Assembly: GCA_036852015.1 (NCBI GenBank)
Contig: JAANDG010000250.1
Coordinates: forward strand, 1-64,000
DNA length: 64,000 bases
Direction: 5' to 3'
DNA from: Pelodera strongyloides
Lineage: Eukaryota > Nematoda > Chromadorea > Rhabditida > Rhabditidae
A program made the translations under genes and the position numbers. Below are positions 25,538-37,311 of the stretch, piece by piece (the first letter of the stretch is position 1; each line of letters starts with the position of its first letter). The notes beneath the pieces were generated by a model. That model was given only the letters and a program-made list of their open reading frames with translations, was not told where the DNA came from and ran no database searches.

Positions 25538-28500
25538 ATGGAACTACCTGTATCTTTCACGTTGGATCATTTAATGGAACTGGAACCGCCTCATCTTGAT
25601 TCAGCTACAGTATTCGATGATCCGAAAATTGTCGCACATTATACGGTAGGTAGGTTGTGTCTAACAATTGTAGATCTTGTTGTATATACTAACATTCGCT
25701 TTGGACCGATGTTTTTGGTCTGATAACGTCCAATTTTCGAGTTTCCGAAGGTCTGCATTCCCCTTTTTTACTCATAAAGGTTTTTAGCTGAATTTACAAT
25801 TTACAAACTGTTGTGAAGCCGTTCGTCTTAGGGTATCCTTTTGATTGCAGATGTTTGTGTATCAATAAACTATTATTAATTCTCCATACACAGTGCAGTC
25901 CAGTCGCTAAGATTTTCCGAATCAATCTAATTTCTTTATAGATTGGTGACGATGACAAGATTTTCTATGGGATACAACATGCGGCGACTCTTTCTCCCAA
26001 CTTTCTACCAGAAGAAACTTTCAAGGAAGATCTTGGTATTGGATATGAGGAGTGGAAGCAAGAAAAGATATTAATCAAAGAAGGGGAGGCAAAGCTGGCG
26101 CAGAAGGCAGAGGAAGAAAGGAGTGCGAGGCTGAGGGAGAAGGCACTTGTAGCGCCTAATGAGGTACGAAAACAGTTTTCATTATAACTTGCAAAAACCT
26201 AGGTTTCGAATGTGAAAAACCGTTTTGTTCTATCTCTTGAGGCTTCGACAACTGCTTTTGAGTATTTCACCAACAACAACTAAGTACAGGCGTACTTCTG
26301 TCAAAAAGATACTTACCTAAACCTAAGTACCTTTTTGACAGAACTAAGTGTTGGTGGAAACGGCCTCGGATCTGTAGCCGTAGCTTCGTGTGGAGTTATA
26401 CCACTTTTCAGCGAGCAGTCTGTAGGTGGTTGCCAAACGGTCGGAGAATGAGTGTCTTTTTCGTCTAAACCGTTTAATGTCCAGCTACCTCCTTGTCTTT
26501 GGGTTTCAGTTCTAACATTTTTTCGTTTGAATAAGAAATGCAATTTATATATTGTAGGGGTCAAACGATGCATCTACGTCTCGTCGTCCCGCGTTCAAAG
26601 ACAACTTTCTTAACGTAATTATTGACCGTGGGGAGGACGATAATGTCTTAAAACAGGCAAGCTTATTTACTTCGATTCACCCGCTCAATTTTACAGAATG
26701 GATTTCCTTTGTTGTATATCAGAGGCAAAAACAATAGTGCACTCTTTTTGTTTTTTTCATGTCGTGTGTCCTGAGGTTGCCTGGATAAAAAGTTAAAGTC
26801 TCGACTCACTTTCACATTTATAACGACATATTAACTTTATCACTTCATAACAATGTCATAACGTTGGCGTTAAGCTAATTCTAAAATAAATGAGAAAGAA
26901 GGAGTACCTAAATTTCCTACATGAAACATTGACTTGATTTTACATACAGCGCAACCCGTAAGAATTTAACTTTTCCAAACATTTCAGGCCTACGCGGAAG
27001 CCAACCTCGTCACCTATGCGGCGGTTTTGTTGAGAATTGCCACGACTCCATACTTTACTAATGCGCCTGCCCGTTATATTCCGTGGTCATTCATCGCTAA
27101 GCGGGTAACTGATGAAAACGGACATCAAAAAACCTATCTACGCGCACAAAAGTCAAAACGGAAAACAAACCAACGAAACGTTCGCAATACCAACCCAACG
27201 CGGCCGTGGAAAATGAGAATGACTAGCCAAGCATTCGCAGAACACATGAAGAAGAAAGAGTAAGAAAACTGTTCATTTAAAAAAATCCTGGCAGACTCGT
27301 CTGGGTCCGGTGAGGTATAGCATACTTAAATGAAAGCGAAAAATTGCTCCGACCATAAGCCAGATAGAAAAAGAAGGGAGCAGCTCTTCGGCTTGCTCAA
27401 AACTGATTCTGAGTGCCGACTCTGCTTTTGAACCCGAGACCCGACTTGAGATATTCAAATTTTCCTTGCCTATGTTTAGACAAACAAGGCTTTCTCAGTT
27501 ATATAATAAGAATTCTTGTATTTTTTTTGTGTCCTCCCAACTAATGGTAAGTTGCTCAGTCAGGCAAACGTGGAACGCCGAGGCCATATTCACCACTCAA
27601 TTCTTCCCCGTCTTTTTCTCTACGTATCTCACATTAGAATGCTCTTTTCTCTCCCCAGGGAATATTTCCCCCAGGGAATATTTCCCCTGGGGGAATCGGA
27701 GTGGTGAATATGGCCTCTGCTCTGGAATGATTGGAGTGATAAGTTGAGCAAAATGATGTTCAGATGTGTGGAAGGATAGGTATATGGGGTTTGCAAGTGT
27801 GCTGAAAATTTCCGCATCATGGGACTACACGAGAATATTTTAATTTTTAGTATATGTGCAGGTTTCGTGCAGAAATACGGTAGCATAGTGTACCTAATTC
27901 CGCACCTTTGGGATTATATTTGGGAATTTTTCGGATATTTGCAAACCCCAATAGCACTTATTTGACCACTTTTGCAGACAGGATGCTATTGATGCCAAAG
28001 AGTACTATCAAAATCAGGAGTATTGGGGACTACGCTTTGAAGACCTAGTGTGTAAGGTGGGTCATAGTGTGGTATGTTTGTTGGAGGGAGCCGCGAGAGC
28101 TCACGTGTGTACATAGGAAATGGGTGATCCCATTTGGTGACGGTTCACTGTTTTTTTCCCTGCCCATTTGGTGACCAATTCGTGACACACTCGTGACCAA
28201 GTTTCATCGAAAACCGTCATCATTTGGTCACCAAATGGTCACGAACCCGCACGAGCCAGTCGCCAGGACGGTTTTTTTGCTAAAAAATATTTGGTGATGG
28301 GACCAACGACGATTTTTCTGTGCGCTCCAGAGGCTTCTCAGCTTCATTCTAGAGGCTCAGCTTCTCACGCGGTGTATTAACTATGTGTTCCTTTTACTCA
28401 GCAAAACTGTACATAGCATAACATTTTTCAATATGAAATATATTTCTACCTAATAAATTATCAAATACAATACTTGAGCTTAGGCTTAGGCCTTTCAAAA

Positions 28501-30151
28501 GCGTAATACTTGGTAACGTATAAACATTTAGAGGCTGGGTGAAGAGGAAAATAAGGCGAAGCCGGTTCATCACGTCATCGTCAAAGGAGCAATACAACTA
28601 AATGAGAAGAAGTTACAACTGATCTATGCCGCTGAAGTTGACGCAAGAGATAAAGGTACATCCGTGAATTGTTTTTGAACTTGCTTGTATGAGAATCAGT
28701 TTGAACGTTTGAAGCAGCCATTTAGTGAAAGCCACTTGATCTAACACTTACGCTTCTAGAGAAGTTACGTCCTTCAAAAGTTTGGAGAAGAATATACTTT
28801 TCTGTGGGTAGTCAGGACAAGTCGAATTTGTGAGTTTATTAGAAAATTCCTAGTACTCGAACAGTGGGTCCTACCTTCTGAAGAAATACTGTCAACTATG
28901 CAGGAGCGCTACATTTGATAACCAGTTGGTGACCAGTTGATGACGGTATTAGATGAAAATTGGTCACCAATGGTCACAAAATAGTCACCAACTAGGCTGG
29001 CCCAGGATAAAACCAGTAAGATGAATGTGAACTCGTTCGTTTATAGATGGCGAGTACGTGGAGGTGAAGCTCCAAGCCAGTTCGAAGCCGAAGGAACATA
29101 TAGATTATGTGAGCAAAACAACCGACACGTACCTTCAGTCCTTCTTGTCCTGCTGTCCGAGAACGTTCATTGGGTATAGAACTTTCGGCGACCGTGATGG
29201 CTATGAGGATTCTCTTTTTAAGGTAACATCTTCGTATTAGTTGTACAGGGTGGTCCAAAAGTTTTAAACACAGGAAGATTTTTTTTTCGAAATGGAATAA
29301 TTTCGTGCGTTTTCATTGAAACGATGTGTTTTTCACGAGATGTTCGTTATACTGTATTGAAGAATGTTCGGTATACTGTTCGTTATACAGTCATTCTTCC
29401 TCTAAATGATATCCTATTAGTTTCTTTCGTTTGCCGCGTGGGCTCAAACTCGTTACTGTGGGCTCCTTACTGTAGAGGCTCAAAATCGGTTTTCTAGACC
29501 GAGTTCCTGTCCTTAAATCAACTGGAGACTGCAGGTCCAGAAGGCTTCAAAAGGAAGAGCATCAATTTCCTGAGACAGGTTCTCGAAAAGGTAACACACT
29601 CTTTTAATATATAGTATTGGATTAAAGAAAAGTTCTAGTACCTCTATACATTTTTATTAGACATATCAAGTCTTTTTGCCTTGACGCAGACAAGACAAAC
29701 GGCTTGGAAATCGAACCCGTCTTGTAGTATTTGTATATGCGCAATATTTATTTTGACCAATTAATTGAACTGAGTTCGCCAATTATTTGAACTGAGTTCA
29801 GTAACAAAAGGCATTCGATACCCGTGTGAAAAGTTAGAATCAGAGGCCATATTCAACACTCCGATTCCCTCGGGGAAATATTCCCTGGGGACAGAAAATA
29901 GCATTGTAATGTGAGAGATGCAAAGAAAAAGACGGGGAACTGAGCGGTGAATATGGCCTCTGTTGGGTGTTGTTTCTAATTGTTTTGTAAGCGTTTGTGT
30001 TTAGCTGGACGAACTCTTCTCTACCGCTGAGGTTGGCTGCATAACTGTGAGGTATACGGGCGTGCGTGACAATGGAAAACGGAATGTGGAATTCGAGAAG
30101 AGCAGTGGGGACGAAGAGGAGAAAATTAATGACTTTTACGGCATCATTTAG
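25538..30151 (+). CDS. DXO-like: DXO/Dom3Z/Rai1-family RNA decapping nuclease, copy 2
   Basis: Divergent paralogue of the gene at 18307 with the same nine-exon plan and the same phases at the shared later introns. Exons: 25538-25645, 25942-26163, 26558-26656, 26988-27259, 27978-28056, 28532-28655, 29047-29222, 29498-29590, 30005-30151; 439 residues. Catalytic landmarks are kept: YWGLRFED (GxxxE), IYAAEVDA (ExD), YVEVKL (ExK) and TYLQSFL (Gln). EANLVTYAAVLLRIATTPY matches the ITYRGVLTRVSVTPY segment of copy 1. Two insertions set it apart: a charged, Lys/Glu/Ala-rich probable coiled coil in exon 2 (around KLAQKAEEERSARLREKAL), and a basic stretch in exon 4 (about residues 180-225). Intron 3 appears to use a GC donor (CAG|GCAAGC). 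Activity is plausible; a changed substrate or partner is inference. Confidence 0.9.
27579..27719. mobile_element. MITE with GAGGCCATATTCACCA termini
   Basis: Starts CGAGGCCATATTCACCACTC and ends GAGTGGTGAATATGGCCTC; the interior holds repeated GGGAATATTTCCC palindromes. It lies in intron 4 of DXO-like gene 2. Relatives are at 29841-29962 and 38799-38924. Confidence 0.85.
27785..27951. mobile_element. MITE with TGGGGTTTGCAAGT termini
   Basis: Begins near TGGGGTTTGCAAGTGTGCTG and ends ATATTTGCAAACCCCA. A shared interior (GGGACTACACGAGAATATTT, CAGAAATACGGTAG) recurs at 48591-48737, and the ends recur at 60716-60986. It lies in intron 4 of DXO-like gene 2. Confidence 0.8.
28110..28325. repeat. 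Inverted repeat based on CATTTGGTGACGG
   Basis: Contains CATTTGGTGACGGTTCACTG, CATTTGGTGACCAATTCG, CATTTGGTCACCAAATGGTC and GACGGTTTTTTTGC in both orientations, so it can fold. Shorter relatives are at 11487-11520, 28915-28990, 55790-55870 and 57225-57370. Probably a decayed foldback transposon family. Confidence 0.55.
29841..29962. mobile_element. MITE with CAGAGGCCATATTCA termini
   Basis: CAGAGGCCATATTCAACACT at the left and GTGAATATGGCCTCTG at the right, in the last intron of DXO-like gene 2. Its interior (GGGGACAGAAAATAG) is shared with 38799-38924. Confidence 0.85.
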
Positions 30152-30327
30152 CTTCGCAGTCACCGCTGATTGCGAAATTAAACGGGTGACGTAGCTGGGA
30201 TAAGGTAGCTGCTGCTTGGCGTGTACTGCCTTTCTGCTATGCTAGATTTTTACTTTTTCTTTTTTTTGACCTGCTTTGCCAGCATCACAGCTCGGAAATT
30301 GCGCAGAAATACCTTACTGAACAGGTT

Positions 30328-30590
30328 TTGTGTGTATTATATCGCTTGAAACATCCGCGCGTATCTTCGGCACGATGTTCAACTTCTCCTCACATCCTTG
30401 AGTCGCGGAAAAGTGACATCATATGCTTGCAAGAAATCAGGAGAACATTCAATATCGCAATCTACGGAGCCCACATTACGTATAAATCTCCATGCGCTCC
30501 CCGGTGTATCCACTACAGTGAATTTATAAGGCTCTGGCGTCTAGATACTTCTAGGCCGAGGTACCACTCGATCCGATCAGTATGACTCAA
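30328..30590 (+). pseudogene. Possible endonuclease/exonuclease/phosphatase-domain fragment
   Basis: An open segment contains LESRKSDIICLQEIRR, which resembles the metal-binding DIxxLQE motif of the EEP superfamily (non-LTR retrotransposon endonucleases, CCR4- and DNase I-like proteins). The similarity ends within a few residues, later frames are interrupted, and no bounding splice sites were found. A decayed LINE endonuclease is the simplest reading; chance is possible. Confidence 0.3.
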
Positions 30591-31426
30591 CAGTACTCAA
30601 CTCGTCAATCCTCTTTGATGTTGCTCTCGTGAACTGGCCATCTGTATCCATAAACTGGCATCGATCCGGGCATCTGCCATCAACAGTTCAACGGCATCTC
30701 AACCTCTTCTACCTGTGCTATGCAGATGTGTTGTCACCTTCGCTCCTCGGTACCAGCGCTGTCTTGCGAATGCTGAATGGACTTGAAGGACACCAAATTC
30801 GATGGTGATCGGTCTTGACGGCAACGAGAAGAGCGCGACTAAGTGGTTGAAAGTTGCTCTTTAGATTCAACGTGCAAGTTCGAATATAAATATTTCTTTA
30901 AAAAATGTGTGCTAGCTTTTAATGTTTTGCTTGCATTTTTCGTGAATCCTACGATACATTGTATCCCATGCTTCTAGACTTCTAGCTCTAACACTGCGTT
31001 TTCCTACTTTCTGTAAAATTGCACTATTTGTGTTACGCTTTTTATTGCTTATTGCTTCAGCTTCTTGAATTTTTTTGTTAAGTTGAAATGAAGTCGTTTT
31101 TTTCTCGTTATTTAAGAGTAAACCTGTCAGCCTGTAAGCCACACCATGCACATGCACAGCATAACACTTTTGTTGAGCTTACGCCATGAGTCACCTGACT
31201 GAAGACGTAAATTTTATTGTGTCTAACTTTGCAATTAGCAATTAGCTACTGTGCTATTTATTGATTTATTGATTAGTGGGCGTTTGGTTGGGATTGGATC
31301 CGGTGTTACTAGTTGCGGCGCCTGACTTTGAATGTGTGCCACGACTTCCACTAGCGCTGAAACGTTTCGGCTGTCCGGGCATATTTGGATCGATAATCTA
31401 AAATAATCATAAGTAGTTATTCACAG

Positions 31427-31449
31427 GCTTAGGCTTAGGCTTAGGCTTA
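31427..31449. repeat. Interstitial telomere-like (TTAGGC)n
   Basis: About four tandem TTAGGC units, the nematode telomere hexamer. Confidence 0.85.
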
Positions 31450-31746
31450 TTAGTACCACAGTATGGATTGAGGGATTGTTTTTCAACCTTGATTACTGAT
31501 CCCTGGGCAGCTTCACAAATCTACGCATTCCCAGGCATGTAAATGCCTAACGAATGAAAGTTTCCACGCATTTTGCAGAGAATATACTATGTTCTGAGGA
31601 TTATAGAACACTCAATTATTCCAAACCAATATAACCATACCTTATGTTCCGCACTGTGCTTCAACTTTCGTGGCCAATCGGAGATATCGATTAGCACCGG
31701 GTACTTGTCGCGACATTTTCCCTTGAAGTACGGTTGTCATTCAAAT

Positions 31747-32045
31747 GACACACACGTACGTTTATGCACACATGCGCACACACATACACCCACTCGCACA
31801 CAGGCACACACACCCGCTCGCGCGCGCAGACACACACAAATACACACACGCACGCACACACACACACACACACACATACACACACGTCAGCTCGCACACA
31901 CGCACACACACCATCACACACGCACCCTCACACACACACCCTCACACACACATACACACCGGCTCGCATACACACACACACACCCGCTCGCACACACACA
32001 CGCAAACACGCACACACACACGCACACACGCACGCACGAACTCAC
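31747..32045. repeat. (AC)n microsatellite
   Basis: About 300 nt of CA-rich dinucleotide repeat with CTCGC, CGCACG and similar interruptions. All six frames stay open, giving misleading Thr/His-rich frames. Confidence 0.95.
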
Positions 32046-32275
32046 AAATTGTGAATTGTGCAGCATATTTCGTGGGTAGACTCCGTTATCGTCGGCGTCG
32101 CTCTGGAGACTTGATGTACCGTCCTTTTTGGCGATTGGATCAGGACCTGCAAGGTCGACGCGAAACTTCATGCACCCGAAAAGAGGGTTGGTCAAAGTGG
32201 AGCCAGAATTGCGCCATGGGTGCGCGGAAGTTGTGCTACAGGTGCGGCCGGTCCGACGCCCCTCTGCCTGTGGGA

Positions 32276-32560
32276 AACTAAAAACCCCGATTTCGCCCCG
32301 ATAAGTCCCCAAAAAATGGCCTTAATGGGGTTTTTCGAAAATGAACGGGCGAAATCGGGTTTTTGGGAAATGTCGGGGCGAAATCGGGGTTTTCGAAAAA
32401 TATCGGGGCGAAATCGGGGTTTTTTTGAAAATCCGGGGCGAAATCGGCCTTGTTCCCAATTATGCCCCGATTATTTGTGATCGGGGCGAAATGGGACGTT
32501 GATCTGGGCTTTTTGTGGGGTTTTTTGACTCGGGGCGAAATCGGGGTTTTAACGGGGCGA
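32276..32560. repeat. Minisatellite GGGGCGAAATCGGGGTTTT
   Basis: About eight to ten imperfect copies of GGGGCGAAATCGGGGTTTT with spacers such as TTGAAAAT, a unit of roughly 28-30 nt. Frames within are repeat translations. Confidence 0.85.
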
Positions 32561-33148
32561 CGGGTTTTCACTTTCCTGTGTGTGGCTTTTATAATTGCCT
32601 TAATAATTAGTAACAAATATCTTACCGTACTGCGGTGGTTGCTGTTCTTTTTTAACACACAACATCATACAGAAGACGGAGAGGAGGGCGCTAGCACATA
32701 ATTTTAAAAGATAATCGATAATCTGAATCCGTATTGGGTTTCAACTAATTATTTATTAAAGCAAAGAACTGAATATAGCAACGAATAGTGAAAGCAAGGT
32801 AATAAAACGAAAAACTAATCTCTCACAGGAGCTCCTGCTACTCTTGCTGACTACTGTAACTCAGCTCCTAGCTAATACTGATTTTGCTTGAAGGATGGAA
32901 GCTAACAACTTACAAGATCCATCGTCGTTGCCTCTGTATTGATATTATATGGTGAAATTTCAATCATTACATGCGAAGACTACATGGAAGTAACAACCTT
33001 GATTATGAGTGTCTTAGATTTGCATAATAACACTTGCAACTGCTTAATTAGCATATATTATACCTGCTATTCTGCTTGTTTTGTAGTTTGTAGCATAATT
33101 CTCTATTTTTGATTTCAGAGTGTGAGTGGGGAAATTGATGGCGCTTAG

Positions 33149-33541
33149 ATGAGCCGGATGGAGTGTACACCTGAGGAGCAGGAGGTCATAAGCTCGAATA
33201 TGGGCCCCTGCTTTAACTCCCGGTAAGCCCAGTTTACTTGTTGTCTGATCTGCCCATTATGTATTACTTACAATACGAGCATGCGGAAGCAGCAATTCTG
33301 CACCTGTGCGTTTGTGTGCGTGTTCGTGTGCGTTTGTGTGCATGATGTGTGTGCGCGTGGTGCGCGGCGCCGGCACCACATTTGAAGATTCACTGACCTG
33401 CCAAATAATGTGCCACAAGTGCGCCACATTTCTTTGCATTACAATTGTTCACGAGCGCTAACTAACATTTTCATCAGTGTTGCGAGGTACACGTACAAAC
33501 CTTGGACTTGGAAGAATCTACAAAAAAAAACTTCTACATAA
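33149..33541 (+). CDS. Speculative two-exon 44-residue ORF
   Basis: An acceptor (TTGATTTCAG, to about 33118) precedes ATG 33149. Exon 33149-33222 reads MSRMECTPEEQEVISSNMG and on, and ends at a good donor CCG|GTAAGC. The first frame-compatible acceptor, TTTTCATCAG at 33477, opens 33478-33541, encoding RVARYTYKPWTWKNLQ and then a stop. Frame holds across the intron. I recognise no family. It could be a small gene, a fragment of a longer one, or chance. Confidence 0.25.
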
Positions 33542-34548
33542 AAAAAATTATGTTTTCTACTTATGACACGATTTCCAAATATAGCTCTCCCATAAAGCTG
33601 CTGTCAAATGCATAAAAAACTACATCGTAGGAAAGGGATTCTTGCAGTTGCAAATTTATCGAATCTATCAGAATCCAAATGTCCACTTCTAGTTTGGTGT
33701 TCTATTTTCGTACTGCAATTTTCATGCGGAAAAAGTTCTAGTCAAACTCACTTTTCGGTGGGAACGAAAAAAAAAAATTCGGTTAAATTTATCGCCTCTT
33801 GTGTGCTAAAAAGTGAGATGTGGGCGTCGTTTTCGGGGGACCTTTTCTCCCTGGGGAATAAATATATATTCTGGGTTGGGGAATACACACACACCCAGCA
33901 GTTTAGTGAGTGTTTTTTTCTGCAAAGGGATAAAATCGACTAGTTCTACCTTTTTTATACTACATTATTGTGTGCGGACCGTATGACTGCCTTCTGGGTC
34001 CCGGAAGAACAGTCATAGCTCATAGCCTAGCTTTAAACTTTTACTTTCATATTGTGAACCTTGCAAAGTCTTTGTGCAGTCTTTTTAAATTGGACTACGT
34101 TGAAGACACCAAAAGATACTACTGATAATTAGAAAGACATATTCAACTTTTTCTATGGTCTATGGGTACATAACATCGGTTTCCTGCGATGTAGTTGTTG
34201 GTCCATTGAAAGACGTATAAATATATTCTCTATTTTATTTAAAAGTTAAGGTAGTCATGTAGGATATCGGAAAAGAGTTGTCATCTGACATCTGAGCCTG
34301 ACTGAGTTTGTGTTTTCGTTGTCCCCGAAGTCCCAAGTTGGTTTTTGATGTTTCGGCTTTCCCAAAAGTCAACCGGCGAACGGGAAAAATGGGGGGAAAA
34401 CAGCCGAAACGCAACATGCGACAACTGACTTCCGAGTTTAAGTGAACATGACGAATATTAGATTCAACCGAAAATCAATTTTTATTATTTGCGTTTACTT
34501 TATGCAACTTCTCTTTGACGTATTCTTTGGGAAAGAACAGTCCTATCT
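33542..34548. other. AT-rich region without recognised features
   Basis: No exon-like segment with supporting splice sites, no strong repeat, and no RNA gene seen. Confidence 0.4.
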
Positions 34549-34719
34549 TTAAAGCGAAATGCTAGCCCCTTTGGAAAATTTGCATATGATAAGCAAATCC
34601 TACCTATCCTATGCTAATTTTGTACGATCGTCCACGACAATCGTACAAAATTAGCATAGGATACATAGGATTTGCTTATCATATGCAAATTTTCCAAAGG
34701 GGCTAGCATTTCGCTTTAA
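34549..34719. mobile_element. Near-perfect 171-nt palindromic MITE
   Basis: TTAAAGCGAAATGCTAGCCC at the left is mirrored by GGGCTAGCATTTCGCTTTAA at the right. The arms of about 80 nt differ at two positions (CTACC versus CTATG) around a short centre near 34630. It shares the TTAAAGCGAAAT end with family A but has a different interior. The high arm identity suggests recent origin or arm-templated repair. Confidence 0.95.
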
Positions 34720-35251
34720 CCTTTAACCTTTATTATGTAGATACATACAAATCGTAAAGCCGGTTTCTGAGCGAAACTATAGTGTGAACGGTGAACTCTA
34801 ATATTAATAAGGAAAACTAGGATTTTGATGTAACACCAAAATAATATGTTCAGTACGTGGTTAACAACCGTATAATCACCGGGTCAACATCTCTGAAGGC
34901 TGTGAATTAACAATAAGTAGTAAATCTGCAAATGTTTCTTGCAGAGCTCCTTCCTGATGCTCAACATTTAGTTCTTCTTTCGAGAACGTTAGAGCAATTA
35001 ACCTTTTTTGTAGAGATAGCAATTACTGCCTAAGCCTAAGACGAGTGCAAAGTTAGATAATTGCTTCCTAGTAGACTTCCGAATAATCGTCGCGTCCCTT
35101 ATGCTTTAGAAATTGCTTGATTTAATGGAAACTCACTTTCTATTACCTATAGTTTCAATTTTTAGTACCTCTATTTCTATTCCTCACTTATAAGTTTACC
35201 AAATTTATATTTTCGCAGCAAGTGGAGTAGCAGAATACTAACTACAACAAT

Positions 35252-35421
35252 TTTAAGCGAAATATCAGCCGTTATTGAAACACATCGAGTAGAACCAGTA
35301 TTCTTATGCAGCTTTTGCTAATGAACATAAAAAAACGAGCTAAACTCGAGTAAATTAGCATAAATACATAAAAATTCCGTTGTCCACGATGCGTTCAAAA
35401 CCGGCCGGTATTTCGCTTGAA
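35252..35421. mobile_element. Family A hairpin MITE
   Basis: Inverted orientation relative to the copy at 39053: left TTTTAAGCGAAATATCAGCC, right CCGGCCGGTATTTCGCTTGAA. The interior has GAGCTAAACTCGAGTAAATT. Confidence 0.85.
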
Positions 35422-35610
35422 CTTTAGTTGTGTATAGGTCATGCCTTGTTTGCTCATCTTCCGTATTGGCGGGATCCATGATGGTCACGCTGTGTGGTTC
35501 CAATAAAAGGTCGGAAGTTAATTAGAATCATTAGAATTAGATAAATTATTATCAGAAGAATGGGGGTGGAACTCCAAAAATAGTACTGTTCGGCGAGCAA
35601 ACTACATTCA

Positions 35611-35749
35611 TTAAAGCGGTGTAACAACCGGCTTTTGAAATGTATGTTGGACAGTTGGACACTGTATTCCCATGTAGTGTGTGCAAATCAGCGCGCGCTT
35701 TTAGTTTTGCATACAACATATGGGAATTCAGTTATCCAACATTGCTTTA
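35611..35749. mobile_element. Family B hairpin MITE
   Basis: TTAAAGCGGTGTAACAACCG at the left; the right arm ATGGGAATTCAGTTATCCAA ends ACATTGCTTTAG. The left inner arm has TTGGACAGTTGGACACTG. Confidence 0.8.
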
Positions 35750-36636
35750 GAAGTAGACATCTTGTTTTTTTCCTTTCTAAAAAATAGAAAGTGGATATTT
35801 TCGTCGTATGTATTTCTTCTCATTTTCTCAGCATTTCTCTTTTGGGGTGTCATTGGTCCACGTATAGGATATGGATAGATGCTCATGTTTCACTTCTTGT
35901 GAGAAAGAAAACACATAGGAGGAAAAGGCAATCTTTCGCTTTTTGAAATCGAGCTTGCGATATGTATATACATGCATGTATTTTATTAAGTTTTCCCTAA
36001 AATATCTTGTTTTTATTTATCAATGAATCAGGTTAAATTGCCGATAAATGTTAACTTGTTTGCACGGTTGCAAATTTTTTGAGACCTTTACTGAAACCTA
36101 AGCCTAAAGCCTAAAGGAATACTATTCTGAATTGTGGGCCTGCATAGTGCTTATACAGAGATGACCGCCATGTTAACAAAACAATACACAAAACTTTCTT
36201 TTCATAATTTTCCGATAACTCTCAGCACATTGTCGTTGCCTTTTATTAGGTGATTAAGAGGTGGTTTTTCCGAGTTTATGGGATCGGGGGTGTGTCAGCC
36301 TTGAACTAACATCATATTTTTATATACTATTCTCATGAATAGTATTGTATTTATTCCAATATAATTATAACATTTTTTGTGCGATTATCGATTTTCATGC
36401 CCATGCTCAAGTTCTGAATTTCACAACGATGATGTGTACTGTTCATCTTACCTTGGATAACTCATTCCTATGTATTGTGTCCCATTTTGTGCACGTCTGT
36501 GCCATTTCAATTCATGGGAAACCATGTTTAATACCTCTTTAATACCGTCAGTTAACCATGTTTGGAAAACCCTGTTTAATAACTCTTTAATATCGTTAGA
36601 GACTTCCACATAAATTTTTGGTCAGCAGGAATAGTT

Positions 36637-36743
36637 CAGTTCGTTAGACGGTATTTCCTAGGTTTTTACAAGGAATATAAAAATCATACTTCAGTTCGTT
36701 AGACGGTATTTCCTAGGTTTTTACAAGGAATATAAAAATCATC
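36637..36743. repeat. Two-copy direct repeat, about 54 nt
   Basis: The segment starting TTCAGTTCGTTAGACGGTAT and ending GAATATAAAAATCAT occurs twice back to back and nearly identical, indicating a recent tandem duplication. Confidence 0.85.
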
Positions 36744-37127
36744 TTTTTTGGATTCAATTTGCTAGCTGAAAGGTTCGTTAGCTGATTAGCTCTTCATCTT
36801 TTTTGGGGAGGAAAAACAAAGTTGTCCTAACCCTCCAACACTAATTTTATGCTGATTTAGTCGTGGATTGGGCCATTTTCGAAAACACTGCTCCTTTATT
36901 GTTGTGTCATTTTTGTCGATTTGCTTACGCAATGCTTGCCTAATGTTGATTTTTTTTAATCTAAAAATGAAGCTATTGAATTAAGGAGAAAATTTACTAT
37001 CAAAAGTAAGCGTGTAAAATGCCGAAGTATATTCGCGAAAGAAGGAAACTCGATCTTACCGTATGTAGATGTGCTTATTGGCTGCCAGATCGTGTAAGCT
37101 AAGCCAATCATAACATTTGAGTACCTT

Positions 37128-37311
37128 GGCTCATGAAGCATTGATATAATTAATTGATAATTAATTATATCATGAAGCATTGATATAACTAATTGATAAT
37201 TAATTATATCATGAAGCATTGATATAACTAATTGATAATTAATTATATCATGAAGCATTGATATAACTAATTGATAATTAATTATATCATGAAGCATTGA
37301 TATAACTAATT
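37128..37311. repeat. Satellite array, left block, about 39-nt unit
   Basis: Four to five copies of a unit containing TCATGAAGCATTGATATAAC and AATTGATAATTAATTATA. Minus-strand reading gives a repeated peptide, an artefact of the array. Confidence 0.9.

Larger units (their letters stand above)
30591..33110. other. Gene-poor repeat-bearing stretch
   Basis: No supported gene. It holds a short TTAGGC tract (31427-31449), an (AC)n microsatellite (31747-32045) and a minisatellite (32276-32560). Long open frames across the AC repeat are translations of the repeat. Confidence 0.5.

Noticed and set aside
31573..32281. Long overlapping open frames across an AC-rich region
   Set aside because: They are translations of an (AC)n microsatellite, open in all frames. 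A GWSKWSQNC stretch at the end recalls a thrombospondin type 1 motif but stands alone without further cysteine pattern or splice sites.
32278..32658. 126-codon minus-strand ORF with repeated peptide
   Set aside because: It translates the GGGGCGAAATCGGGG minisatellite.
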